The notes below the pieces were generated by a model. That model worked only from the letters and a program-made list of their open reading frames with translations, was not told the DNA's origin and ran no database searches. A stretch of 64,000 nt of DNA from Kibdelosporangium persicum (lineage in GTDB: Bacteria > Actinomycetota > Actinomycetes > Mycobacteriales > Pseudonocardiaceae): positions 1 to 64,000 of the forward strand of contig NZ_JAAATY010000008.1 in assembly GCF_013280595.1 (NCBI RefSeq). Reading direction: 5' to 3'. Below are positions 28,915-37,063 of the stretch, piece by piece (position 1 is the stretch's first letter; every line of letters begins with the position of its first letter). Position numbers and translations under genes: made by a program.

Positions 28915-28961
28915 CCGAACGTGGTTTTCACGGACGAGGGCACCGGAAAAACCACGTTCGG
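28915..28961. terminator. 14-bp stem hairpin between DUF4360 gene and monooxygenase gene
   Basis: CCGAACGTGGTTTT (28915-28928) and AAAACCACGTTCGG (28948-28961) are perfect inverted repeats with a 19-nt loop. It lies 35-81 bp after the DUF4360 stop on the minus strand and upstream of the monooxygenase start. The ends are A/T-rich at the loop side only. A terminator for the DUF4360 gene is most likely; an operator of the monooxygenase is the alternative. Confidence 0.6.
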
Positions 28962-28995
28962 CGCACCACGCCGCCGCGGATCGGGTTAATTCACG

Positions 28996-29637
28996 TTAAC
29001 GAGGGCAGGTCTTCCAGTGGAAATGGTAGGTGGTTTTGATGCTTCCGTCTGTCGAATCCATCGCGATAAAACTCGTGGTCTTCGTCGGATCGGACGTCCC
29101 AGCACTCACCCGCAACTCCGTGTTGATGTTGAAGTTGCGCAACTCGCCGCACGGATGGTAGACCAGTGCCGCGATGTCGGTGGTGTCCGTGAATTGCCAG
29201 TTGTCACTGTACGAACCGGACAGTGGGTGACTGATGAACTGGGTCGGTGACATTCCCTGGAAATAGTAGTTCGCCCGTTCGAGACCGGTCGCGCCTCGTT
29301 CCAGATGGGCGAAACCACGGTAGTCCGCCTGGGCGATCGCGTAGGTGAAGCCAGACGGAACGTGCACTTTCAGGCTGATCTGGCAGTTCTTGCGCCAGTC
29401 GGTCGGCTCCGCACCGACGCCGACCTGTGCGAGGAACTCGCTGTACGTCACCGTGAAGGCCTCGTTGTCCTCGGAGACGGCAACGGCCGCGGTACCGGGC
29501 CGGCACCCGGAACCATTCACGGTGGCGACATCGATGATAATCTTGTCGGGTGGCGGTGTGGACGGCCACCCGGCGGCCTGAACTGGTTGTCCGACGATCG
29601 ATAAAGCGACGCCGGCAGCGGCCAACATATGAAGCAT
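28996..29637 (-). CDS. Secreted DUF4360 family protein
   Basis: The 213-aa protein has a signal peptide (1-22, QPVQA-A). The mature region has the signature of the DUF4360 family: VNGSGCRPGTAAVAVSEDN, FTVTYSEFLAQVG, the RKNCQI.. pair of cysteines, a VPSGFTYAIAQADYRGFAHL stretch and the RANYYFQG strand. Four Cys in the mature part (C47, C85, one in HPCGEL, and the C-terminal KTCPR) could form two disulfides. The family is secreted and beta-rich in actinobacteria and fungi and has no known function. It is probably transcribed alone. Confidence 0.88.
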   Translation of the reverse strand: MLHMLAAAGVALSIVGQPVQAAGWPSTPPPDKIIIDVATVNGSGCRPGTAAVAVSEDNEAFTVTYSEFLAQVGVGAEPTDWRKNCQISLKVHVPSGFTYAIAQADYRGFAHLERGATGLERANYYFQGMSPTQFISHPLSGSYSDNWQFTDTTDIAALVYHPCGELRNFNINTELRVSAGTSDPTKTTSFIAMDSTDGSIKTTYHFHWKTCPR

Positions 29638-29827
29638 CAGATACCTCCAAATGCGTCACACGCGACTCGCGGCGGTGACCAACCGTATCGCGGTAATCAC
29701 AGTTCAAAACCCGCTGAACGGACTAACACGTCACCTTCACCCCAGCAGAACTGGGAAAGGATGATAGGACGGCCGGCGAGACCAAAAGGTCCCATGATCA
29801 ATGAGGAAACCCGCCGGCCTGCCGGAA

Positions 29828-30481
29828 TCAGCGGCGCCGGCCCATCCGGACGGTGTCCCGCCCTTCGCGCTTGGCGACAAGCAGGGCGGCATCGGCTTCG
29901 AGGACCAGATCGGTCAATACTGGTTCCATTCCACGGGCTGGGACATAAAGCGCCACACCGATGGACACGGTCAGTCCGGTGAGCGTGGTCCTGGTGCCCT
30001 TGTCCACGTCCGGGACGCCGATCTGCAACGCGCGCACGCCGTCCAGCACCCGCGTGGCCACGGCCATGGCCCGGTCCCGGTTGGTCATCGGCAACAGGAC
30101 GAGGAACTCGTCACCGCCGTGCCCGCCGTACCGGCCGACGACGTCGTTCTCCCGGCAGGACGCCCGCAGCACCTCGGCCACGGCATGCAGGACCATGTCG
30201 CCGGCCACGTGGCCGTACCGGTCGTTGATCTCCTTGAAGTGGTCCAGGTCCAGCAGCAGCAACGCCAACGGCTGGCGCTGCTCGTGCGCGCGCCGCAGGG
30301 TTTCCGGCGCATACGTGTCCCAGCCCCACCGGTCCAGCAGGCCGGTGAGCCGGTCGACGGCCCAGTAACCGATCGGCTGGCCGCAGGTGCCGCACCGCTC
30401 GTGGTCCTCGTGGTGCTCGTGGCCGCGGCTCGGCAACGGGATCAGCGGCGCGCGCTCCCAGGCACTCGACGCAGTGGTCAT
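29828..30481 (-). CDS. GGDEF-domain protein (diguanylate cyclase-like) with an insertion before the active site
   Basis: The 217-aa protein has an N-terminal short region with a Cys pair (RCGTCGQP) and a GGDEF domain from about residue 40 (DRLTGLLDRWGWD, LLLLDLDHFKEINDRYGH, ... SIGVALYVPA). The active site reads RYGGHGGDEFLVLLP: compared with the usual RYGGDEF it has three extra residues (GGH) directly before GGDEF. An R-E-N-D I-site-like motif precedes, but shifted by three residues. There are no transmembrane or sensory domains. ATG 30481 overlaps the DUF917 stop codon by 4 nt, so it is translationally coupled as the last gene of the hydantoin-type operon. Whether it makes c-di-GMP is uncertain. 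Confidence 0.88.
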   Translation of the reverse strand: MTTASSAWERAPLIPLPSRGHEHHEDHERCGTCGQPIGYWAVDRLTGLLDRWGWDTYAPETLRRAHEQRQPLALLLLDLDHFKEINDRYGHVAGDMVLHAVAEVLRASCRENDVVGRYGGHGGDEFLVLLPMTNRDRAMAVATRVLDGVRALQIGVPDVDKGTRTTLTGLTVSIGVALYVPARGMEPVLTDLVLEADAALLVAKREGRDTVRMGRRR

Positions 30482-31548
30482 TGTTTACCCCCAACGGAAA
30501 TCGGCATGTAGTCGTGGTCGTAGCCGAACGCCCGCGGCCCGGTCAGCCGCAGCCCTTCCGGCGTCGTCCACCGGCTGTCGCACGGGACGCCGAGGACGGC
30601 GACCCGGTTTCCGTAACGCATCCCCTCGGTGGTGATCGGATCACCGGTTTCGTTGTCCAGTACACAGATCAGATCGGGTGTGCTGGTCACGATCTCGCCG
30701 TCGCGTTCGGCGACGAGGTGTTCGTTCTGGAACGAGAGCGTCATCCGCATGCCCCGGCAGGCACCGATGCCCTCGATCCTGGCCTGTCCCCTGGCGAAAC
30801 CGCCGGTGGTGGCGCGGTTGACGTCCACGACCTTGCCGGTGATCAGCAGTCGCCCGTCGAGCAGGGCCGCCGCGGTCGCCACCGGCTCGGGCGAGAGCCG
30901 CACGGCCCGGCCGAGTTTGTGCGCCAACGTCAGCGTTCCGGCGACCAGGCCTGCTTTCAGCTGCCTGCCGTTCAGGACGGTGTCGGCGGTGAAGACCGAG
31001 CACCCGGCTTCGGTGCACGCCGCGCGGGCGAACCGCTCGGCCCATTGGTTGCTGACGGTCTCGAGCACCATGGTGTTGCCCTTGTCGTCCACGATCACCA
31101 TGGGCGTGCAGCTCACCCCGATCAGCGTGGGCAGCACCATGTGCGCCTCGGGGAAGGCACGGCCCATCGCGTCGCCGTCCACCAGCGGCAGGCCGGTCTC
31201 GGCCGCCGCGGCGATCGGGATCACCGAGTTCACGCCACCGATCTCGATCGGCACCAGGTGGGTGGCCTTGCGGCCCATCACCCGTTCCAGCGCCCGCAAC
31301 GCGGTGATCGCCTCGTGCCCGGACGGCAGTTTCTCGGTGCCGACGGTCGGTGCGCCCATCGAGGAGACCGGCACCACCACCGCGTCCGGCGGGACGTCGC
31401 CGATGTCCACGACGGACACCGGGCCGTGCTTCTCGATCGCCACCTCGGCCAGCAGTTTGCCGACGTACGGATCACCGCCGCCGCCCGCGCCGAGAATCGC
31501 CGCGCCACGGGCGATGTCGTCCATATCGGACAGCCGGATCTCACGCAT
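30478..31548 (-). CDS. DUF917 (S-methyl thiohydantoin desulfurase-like) protein, copy A
   Basis: The 356-aa protein begins MREIRLSDMDDIARGAAILG and has the DUF917 glycine loop LGAGGGGDPYVGK, then VGTEKLPSGHEAI, PIEIGGVNS and DGDAMGRAFPEAHM, and ends in LTGPRAFGYDHDY. Relatives accompany hydantoinase/oxoprolinase genes, and one was linked to thiohydantoin breakdown. It overlaps HyuA copy A by 8 nt upstream and GGDEF by 4 nt downstream. It probably forms a complex or sequential step with HyuA on a cyclic amide substrate. Confidence 0.9.
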   Translation of the reverse strand: MREIRLSDMDDIARGAAILGAGGGGDPYVGKLLAEVAIEKHGPVSVVDIGDVPPDAVVVPVSSMGAPTVGTEKLPSGHEAITALRALERVMGRKATHLVPIEIGGVNSVIPIAAAAETGLPLVDGDAMGRAFPEAHMVLPTLIGVSCTPMVIVDDKGNTMVLETVSNQWAERFARAACTEAGCSVFTADTVLNGRQLKAGLVAGTLTLAHKLGRAVRLSPEPVATAAALLDGRLLITGKVVDVNRATTGGFARGQARIEGIGACRGMRMTLSFQNEHLVAERDGEIVTSTPDLICVLDNETGDPITTEGMRYGNRVAVLGVPCDSRWTTPEGLRLTGPRAFGYDHDYMPISVGGKQ

Positions 31549-33124
31549 CGCCCGCTCCCAGCCGCCGCAGGTCGAGCTGCCCGATCGCCTTCACACGGAC
31601 CCGGACCGCGCCGCCGGGCACGTACGCGAGCGGCACTTCCTCCACGTCGACGACGCGGATGCTGTCGGGCAAGGCCCCCGCCGACTCCGCGCGCTCGATC
31701 GCCTCCAGCTTGACGTCCTCCAACACCTTGTCCCGCTTGCCTTCGCCGACGCGCACGACCCGGTCGACCTCGCCGCCGACTTCCGCGATCGCCGCACCGA
31801 CCGCGTTGGCCACCGCGAAGTTCTCCGGCCGGACGATGTCACCGACGCCGTCCAGTCCTGGCAGGACATCCGGCACGAGCACACTGCCGCCGCCGACCAC
31901 GAGGACTGGCAAGGGATCTGGCGACGTCCGCATCCGGTCGACGGCCTCGGCGATGCGTTCGCCGACGGTCTCGAGCACCGCCGCGGCCTGGCTCTTGTCC
32001 AGGTGCCCGACCAGCGCGGGATCACCGAGGTCGACCATTCCGGCCGCGACCGCCAGGTCGGTCAGCGTCAAGTCGTTGCCGCCGAAGACAAGCGCACGCT
32101 CGGTGAGTTCGTAGCCGACACTGTCGGGCCCGAAGTCGTCTCCCCGCACCAGGCTTCCGCCGCCGATACCGAGCGACAACAGGTCCGGCATCCGGAAGTT
32201 GGTCCGTACCCCGGCGAGCTCGGTGACCGCGCCCGCTTCCCGGGGGAACCCCGCGGCGACGACGCCGACGTCGGCGGTGGTCCCGCCCACGTCGACCACC
32301 GCGCAGTCACTGAGCCCGGCCAGGAAAGCCGCGCCCCGCATGGAGTTCGTCGGCCCCGAGGCGAAGGTCGCGACCGGGAACCGGCGGGCGTACTCGACGT
32401 CCATCACGGTGCCGTCGTTCTGGCTCAGCAGCAGCGGCGCCGTGATCCCCGCGCCGCGCAGCGCCGAGGTGAGCGCGTCCGAGATCTGCCCGGCGAGCTC
32501 GATCAGGGCCGCGTTGAGGACGGTGGCGTTCTCCCGTTCCAGCAGCCCGACCCGGCCGAAGTCGTGCGAGCACGAGATCCGCAGGTCCGGGACCTCGGCA
32601 CGGAGGATCTCCGCGGCCCGCAGCTCCATCTCGCTGTTCACCGGCGCGAACACCGACGAGATCGCGACCGACCGCAGGCCGCGTTCGGCCACGTCGGCGG
32701 CGACGCGCTTGATCTCGTCAGGGTCCAATGTGGCCAGTTCGGTGCCGTCGTACTCGTAACCACCGTGGACGAGGTAGTGCTTCTTGCCGATCGCGGCACG
32801 CAGCACCGGCGGCCAGCCCGTCAACGGCGGCAACGCCCCGGTCGCGGGCAGCGCGAGCCGGACCACCGCGGTCGGGGTGAGGCCGCGCTGCTGCACGATC
32901 GCGTTGGTGAAGTGCGTCGTGCCGATCATCACGGCGGACAGGTCGCTGATCCGTTCGATCGCACCGGAGGCCGCGGCCGCGGCGAGCAGATCGGTGACCG
33001 CCCAGGCAACTCCGTCGGTGACGTCCGGCGTCGTCGGCGTTTTGACCGACGCGAGCAGCCGGTTGTCCCCGGAAAGAAGGACAGCGTCGGTGTTCGTACC
33101 GCCTACGTCGATGCCGATTCGCAC
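31541..33124 (-). CDS. Hydantoinase/oxoprolinase family protein (HyuA-like), copy A
   Basis: The 527-aa protein has intact ASKHA-type phosphate motifs: N-terminal MRIGIDVGGTNTDAVLL and internal AVVDVGGTTADVGVVAAG (about residues 277-295), plus HyuA motifs GTTHFTNAIVQQRGL and RENATVLNAALIELAG. It is expected to hydrolyse cyclic amide or hydantoin rings with ATP. GTG 33124 starts it, and it overlaps the permease gene by 22 nt and DUF917 copy A by 8 nt. Compared with copy B (34446-35861), all nucleotide-binding residues are kept here, so this is the likely catalytic paralogue. Confidence 0.92.
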   Translation of the reverse strand: MRIGIDVGGTNTDAVLLSGDNRLLASVKTPTTPDVTDGVAWAVTDLLAAAAASGAIERISDLSAVMIGTTHFTNAIVQQRGLTPTAVVRLALPATGALPPLTGWPPVLRAAIGKKHYLVHGGYEYDGTELATLDPDEIKRVAADVAERGLRSVAISSVFAPVNSEMELRAAEILRAEVPDLRISCSHDFGRVGLLERENATVLNAALIELAGQISDALTSALRGAGITAPLLLSQNDGTVMDVEYARRFPVATFASGPTNSMRGAAFLAGLSDCAVVDVGGTTADVGVVAAGFPREAGAVTELAGVRTNFRMPDLLSLGIGGGSLVRGDDFGPDSVGYELTERALVFGGNDLTLTDLAVAAGMVDLGDPALVGHLDKSQAAAVLETVGERIAEAVDRMRTSPDPLPVLVVGGGSVLVPDVLPGLDGVGDIVRPENFAVANAVGAAIAEVGGEVDRVVRVGEGKRDKVLEDVKLEAIERAESAGALPDSIRVVDVEEVPLAYVPGGAVRVRVKAIGQLDLRRLGAGDA

Positions 33125-34449
33125 GCCTCCTCCTTCCCCTTCGGGTCGTCCGCCACAGGCACCTCGCTGATCGCCCGGACCAGGCCGAGTTTTCCGGCTG
33201 TCAGATACAGCAGTCCGGCCAGGAGTAACGAGTTCAGCGAGCCGATTCCGAGTGCCTCACGTTCACTCCACCAGCCGAACCACGCGGACACCGCCCAGAT
33301 CACCAGCGTCACCGGGATCAATGTCGGCTCGGTGGCGGGCAGCACACCGCGCTGCCGCGATTCGTCGAGCTCGCCACGCCACCGTTTGACGATGTAGTAC
33401 TCGGCGACCACGATCCCGGCGATCGGCGGCAGTGTGACACCGAGGATCATCAGGAAGTCGACGAACCGGTCGAGGATGCCGGCCGCCGACAGCGTGGTCC
33501 CGGCGATGCCGATGATCAGCGTGGCCCACACGCGGTTGACCTTGACGCCGGTCAGCGTGTCGATCGCGTTCACGATCCCCAGCGACGAACTGTAGAGGTT
33601 CCAGTCGTTGATCTTCACGACCGCCGCGACGAGGGTGATCACGCCGATCACGCCGACCGTGCTGGTCAGGATCGCGACGGCGTCCTGGCCCTTGACCGCG
33701 TAGGCCAGCAGGACGCCGATCAGGCCCATCACGTACTGGCCCAGCGTGATGGACAGGACGCTCTGCTTGACGACGTCCCGCGCGTTGCGGTTGAACCTGT
33801 TCATGTCGGGCATGATCGTCGCACCGGCCATGTAGGAGCCGGCCACCAGCGTCGCTCCCGCGGCGATCGTCATCGGCTCGCCCAACGGGCCCGCGGAGAA
33901 CAGCGCGCCGACGTCCACCTTCGCGAATTCGGTGATCACCGAGTACGCGATGACGATCTGGAACGCGGGCACCGCGGCGACCGCGACCCACCGCATCGCA
34001 CGGAATCCGTACATCACGAAGACCGTGATCACCACGCCGGTGATCAACGACCACACCCAGGGGTCGAGCACTGGCGCGATGGCGTTCATGCCCAGCGCGA
34101 ACACGCCGTTCTGGATGCCGAACCAGCCGATCAGGCTGATCGAGATGATCAGGCCGAGCAGCGCCGAGCCGTACCGGCCGAAGCCGGTCCAGCGGGTGAG
34201 TACCGAAGTGGACAGTCCTTCCCGGCACCCGGCGATCCCGACGAACACGGCGACCAGTTCCAGCACGACCGAACCGAGCGTCAACGCCCAGAAGGCGCCC
34301 CAGAAGGACAGCCCGGCGCCGAGGATGACACCGGTGGAGAAGGTGATCAGGTCCGAGATCTGGCCGAACTGCTGGACCGCGACCCACCCCCAGCCGTACC
34401 TGGCTTTCGCGGGAACCCGGCTGAGGGAGTAGTCGTCCTGGGGCGTCAC
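33103..34449 (-). CDS. NCS1-family nucleobase/hydantoin permease (CodB-like)
   Basis: The 448-aa protein has about twelve hydrophobic segments and the NCS1 N-terminal region GWGWVAVQQFGQISDLITF, with the substrate-site area SLIGWFGIQNGVF (residues ~104-116) and the conserved NDWNLYSSSLGI. Such carriers import cytosine, purines, allantoin or hydantoins with Na+ or H+. It sits between the two HyuA genes, with a GTGA overlap to the preceding gene. Together with PucR it points to a purine- or hydantoin-like substrate. The short C-terminal tail is charged (DDPKGKEEACES). Confidence 0.93.
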   Translation of the reverse strand: MTPQDDYSLSRVPAKARYGWGWVAVQQFGQISDLITFSTGVILGAGLSFWGAFWALTLGSVVLELVAVFVGIAGCREGLSTSVLTRWTGFGRYGSALLGLIISISLIGWFGIQNGVFALGMNAIAPVLDPWVWSLITGVVITVFVMYGFRAMRWVAVAAVPAFQIVIAYSVITEFAKVDVGALFSAGPLGEPMTIAAGATLVAGSYMAGATIMPDMNRFNRNARDVVKQSVLSITLGQYVMGLIGVLLAYAVKGQDAVAILTSTVGVIGVITLVAAVVKINDWNLYSSSLGIVNAIDTLTGVKVNRVWATLIIGIAGTTLSAAGILDRFVDFLMILGVTLPPIAGIVVAEYYIVKRWRGELDESRQRGVLPATEPTLIPVTLVIWAVSAWFGWWSEREALGIGSLNSLLLAGLLYLTAGKLGLVRAISEVPVADDPKGKEEACESAST

Positions 34450-35861
34450 CTGGTTCCTCCGTCTCTCGGCGGGCCGCCCGCTCGTACCCGCATCACCACG
34501 GTCGGCTCGGACAGGTAGGCCAGCGGTTTCTCGTCGGCCGACACGATCGAGACGTTGGCCGGGTCGGCGCCCGCACGCATCGCCGACGCCCGCGCGGCCT
34601 CCCGTACGGCGGCTCGGATCTCCTCAAGCCCAGGGCTGTTCAACGGCACGATCCGCCGGGCCTCCCCGACCACCGGCGCGGCGGCCGCGCCGACCGCGGC
34701 GGCGGCCTCGGCGGCCACCGGCGACTCGACCTTCACGGTCCCGGCCAGTGCCGTACCGACGATCCTGGGCGACTGCGGTTTCAGCGACTTGACGAAGGTC
34801 CGCGCGCCCGGGCCGACGAGCAGCAGCGGCAGGTCACCCGGGGCTTCCTTGGCCCGGTCGATCGCCTCCTCGACGGACGCGTGGATCGGGACCAGCGCGG
34901 GAACACTCAGACCTGTCGGCACACCGGCCACTTTGGTCTGTCCCACGGTCATCCTTGGGCCGCAGTCGGTGAGCGCGCACACCGCGCGCACGCTTCCGTC
35001 CACATTGGTCAATCCGACGAGCGCGTCCTTCTCCCCCGCGAGCACCGACGCGCCGACGACAGCCGTCGCATCGGTCGCGCCGAGCAGCGACAACGGATGC
35101 GTGACCGCGTTGTCCAGCGTGGCAATGGTTCCGTCGCTGCGAGCGAGGAAGACTTCCGCGTTGTTCATGCCACGCCGGTTGACCGCGTTCAGCAGCTTGG
35201 CCGCCTCCTCGGCGACCGGCGCGGTCAACGCGGCCTGCAGGATCGTCGCGTTCTCCCGCTCGACCAGGCCGAGCCCGCCGTACTCGTGGGACAACAGGAT
35301 GGCGCCGCAGGCCCCCATCTCGGCACGGAGGACTTCGGCCGCCGCGAGCTCGTGGCGGGGCGTGACCGCCGAGAAGACGCCGGTGATCGCGACCGCGCCG
35401 GCAACACCGGAGATCTGCCGGGCGAACGCCTGAAGTCCCTCGAAGTCAAGGGGTTCGTAGTCGCTGCCGTCCAGCATCGCGCCGCCGGACAGGCAGGTCG
35501 ACGCGACCACGACGCGTTGCTGCAACTCCTGCGGCCACAACGTCAACGGCGGAACGGATGTGGTCGCCGCGCCCAGCCGCACCGCCGCGACCCTGGCCAG
35601 ACGGCCCGGCCAGCCGCGCCAGGAGCCCGTTTCCGCGGCCAGGTCGTTCATCACGCGCAGATCCGTCACCGCGAACATGACGTGGTCGATGTCGCCGGCC
35701 CTGATGCCGTGCGGCTCGGCTGCGTCTAGCACCGCGTCGAGCACGTCGCCCGGGGTGTCGCTCCCGAGTTCGACCGTGACCACCACGCGTCCTTCGGGAT
35801 CGAGGATCGCCGCGGACGTCCGGCTGCCGGGAAGGGCGACGCCGAGCCGATAGCCCGTCAT
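34446..35861 (-). CDS. HyuA-like protein, copy B, with degenerate nucleotide-binding motifs
   Basis: About 471 aa from ATG 35861, overlapping the DUF917 copy B stop as ATGA. The fold-defining segments are shared with copy A (VERENATILQAALTAPVAEEA, AVTPRHELAAAEVLRAEMG, SIVSADEKPLAYL). However, the first phosphate motif reads LGVALPGSRTSAAILD where copy A has IGIDVGGTNTDAVLL, and the second reads DCGPRMTVG where copy A has DVGGTTADVG. Both acidic/Gly/Thr elements needed to hold ATP-Mg are lost. It may be a structural partner of copy A rather than an enzyme, or a substrate sensor. Translation is coupled on both sides. Confidence 0.88.
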   Translation of the reverse strand: MTGYRLGVALPGSRTSAAILDPEGRVVVTVELGSDTPGDVLDAVLDAAEPHGIRAGDIDHVMFAVTDLRVMNDLAAETGSWRGWPGRLARVAAVRLGAATTSVPPLTLWPQELQQRVVVASTCLSGGAMLDGSDYEPLDFEGLQAFARQISGVAGAVAITGVFSAVTPRHELAAAEVLRAEMGACGAILLSHEYGGLGLVERENATILQAALTAPVAEEAAKLLNAVNRRGMNNAEVFLARSDGTIATLDNAVTHPLSLLGATDATAVVGASVLAGEKDALVGLTNVDGSVRAVCALTDCGPRMTVGQTKVAGVPTGLSVPALVPIHASVEEAIDRAKEAPGDLPLLLVGPGARTFVKSLKPQSPRIVGTALAGTVKVESPVAAEAAAAVGAAAAPVVGEARRIVPLNSPGLEEIRAAVREAARASAMRAGADPANVSIVSADEKPLAYLSEPTVVMRVRAGGPPRDGGTR

Positions 35862-36925
35862 CGCACCACCAGCGGGTGGTAGTCGAGGTCCAGGCCGAAC
35901 GCCCGGGGGCCGGCCAGGTCGATCCCCGCGGGCTGCCGCCACAGCTCCGGGCACGGCAACGCCAGCACGACCACACGTTGCCCGTAGCGCAACGAATCGG
36001 TGGCCACGACGTCGCCGCTGTAGACGTCGAAGAGGGTGATGATGTCCGGCGTCGTGGCCTTGACCTCGCCGTCCTCCAGGATCGCCAGGTACTCGTGGCC
36101 GACCTCGACACGCAGGCAGCGGCCGTCGTCGTTGTTGATGCCGTCCATCACCGCGGTGAACCGCTGGTTGGCCGCGAAGGTCGACGCCGCGCTGGTCTGG
36201 ACCGGCGAGACCGAACTGATCTTGCCTTCCATCAGGCAGATCCCGCCCGTCTCCGAGGCGAGCCGCCGCACGGCCGCCACGACCGGCATGCCCGCGCAGT
36301 CCGAGAGCAGCTTGCCGATCCGCATCGCACGGCTGATCGACCCGATGACCACGCTTTTGCGGGCCTGTTCGACCGTCATCACGTACTCGGCGCTCACCCC
36401 GGTGTCGCCGAAGGCCGTGACCGCGCCGCGGGCCAGGCGTTCCAGCCAGTCACCGGTGTCGGCTTGGACGAGGACAACGTGATCGTGGTCGTCCGCCAGC
36501 ACCGAAGGGCCCGGATGCACGCCCGCGACCTGCATCGCGACCTGTTCGATGCCGGGGAAGGCGCGGCCCATGCCGTCCGCGTCGGCCAACGGCAGGCCCG
36601 CGTTGGCCGCCAGCGCCACCGAAGCCGGGCCGTTGCTGCCGCCGATCTCCGTGCACATCATCGCCACGACCTCGGCGCCGAAGTGCTGTTCGACCTGTCG
36701 TCGAATGGCGATGCTCTCGCGCCCGGTGCCGATCCGCTCCACCCAGACGGCGGGCGACCCGAGATAGGCGCACGGCATGACCAGACCATCCGGCGGAAGG
36801 TCGTCGAGATCGACGACCTCCACGGGCCCCTGGGCATCCAGCGCGACCTGCGCCATCGGTACGGTTCCCGTCGCGTAGCCGCCACCGCCGGCCGCGAGCA
36901 CGTCGCAGCCCCGGGCGAAGTCCAC
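35858..36925 (-). CDS. DUF917 family protein, copy B
   Basis: About 355 aa from GTG 36925, which has GGGGG 7 nt upstream. GTG 36949 would add eight residues (VRLNGGCL) and would match copy A in length, so the start is undecided. DUF917 markers: FARGCDVLAAGGGGYATG, CAYLGSPAVWVERIGTG, CTEIGGSNGPAS, DADGMGRAFPGIEQ, and the terminal LAGPRAFGLDLDYHPL. It is the first gene of the operon, divergent from pucR. It is the paralogue of 30478-31548 and is paired with the degenerate HyuA copy B. Confidence 0.9.
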   Translation of the reverse strand: MDFARGCDVLAAGGGGYATGTVPMAQVALDAQGPVEVVDLDDLPPDGLVMPCAYLGSPAVWVERIGTGRESIAIRRQVEQHFGAEVVAMMCTEIGGSNGPASVALAANAGLPLADADGMGRAFPGIEQVAMQVAGVHPGPSVLADDHDHVVLVQADTGDWLERLARGAVTAFGDTGVSAEYVMTVEQARKSVVIGSISRAMRIGKLLSDCAGMPVVAAVRRLASETGGICLMEGKISSVSPVQTSAASTFAANQRFTAVMDGINNDDGRCLRVEVGHEYLAILEDGEVKATTPDIITLFDVYSGDVVATDSLRYGQRVVVLALPCPELWRQPAGIDLAGPRAFGLDLDYHPLVVR

Positions 36926-36949
36926 CAGGCAACCCCCGTTAAGTCGCAC

Positions 36950-37063
36950 GAGTGAATGGTAGTAAGACAGCCACTCTGAGTATTTGTCCTTGCCCAATAG
37001 AATCCAAGCCCCGGCTATCCCCACCGCACAGTCACCCCGACACTGTCCGCCTACGGAGGCCCC
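36950..37063. promoter_or_regulatory. Divergent promoter region between the DUF917/HyuA operon and pucR-type regulator
   Basis: About 110-140 bp separate the two starts. The part 36950-36990 is AT-rich relative to its surroundings, and GGAGG lies just before GTG 37064. A PucR binding site is expected here by position, but no clean dyad was found by eye. Confidence 0.5.
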
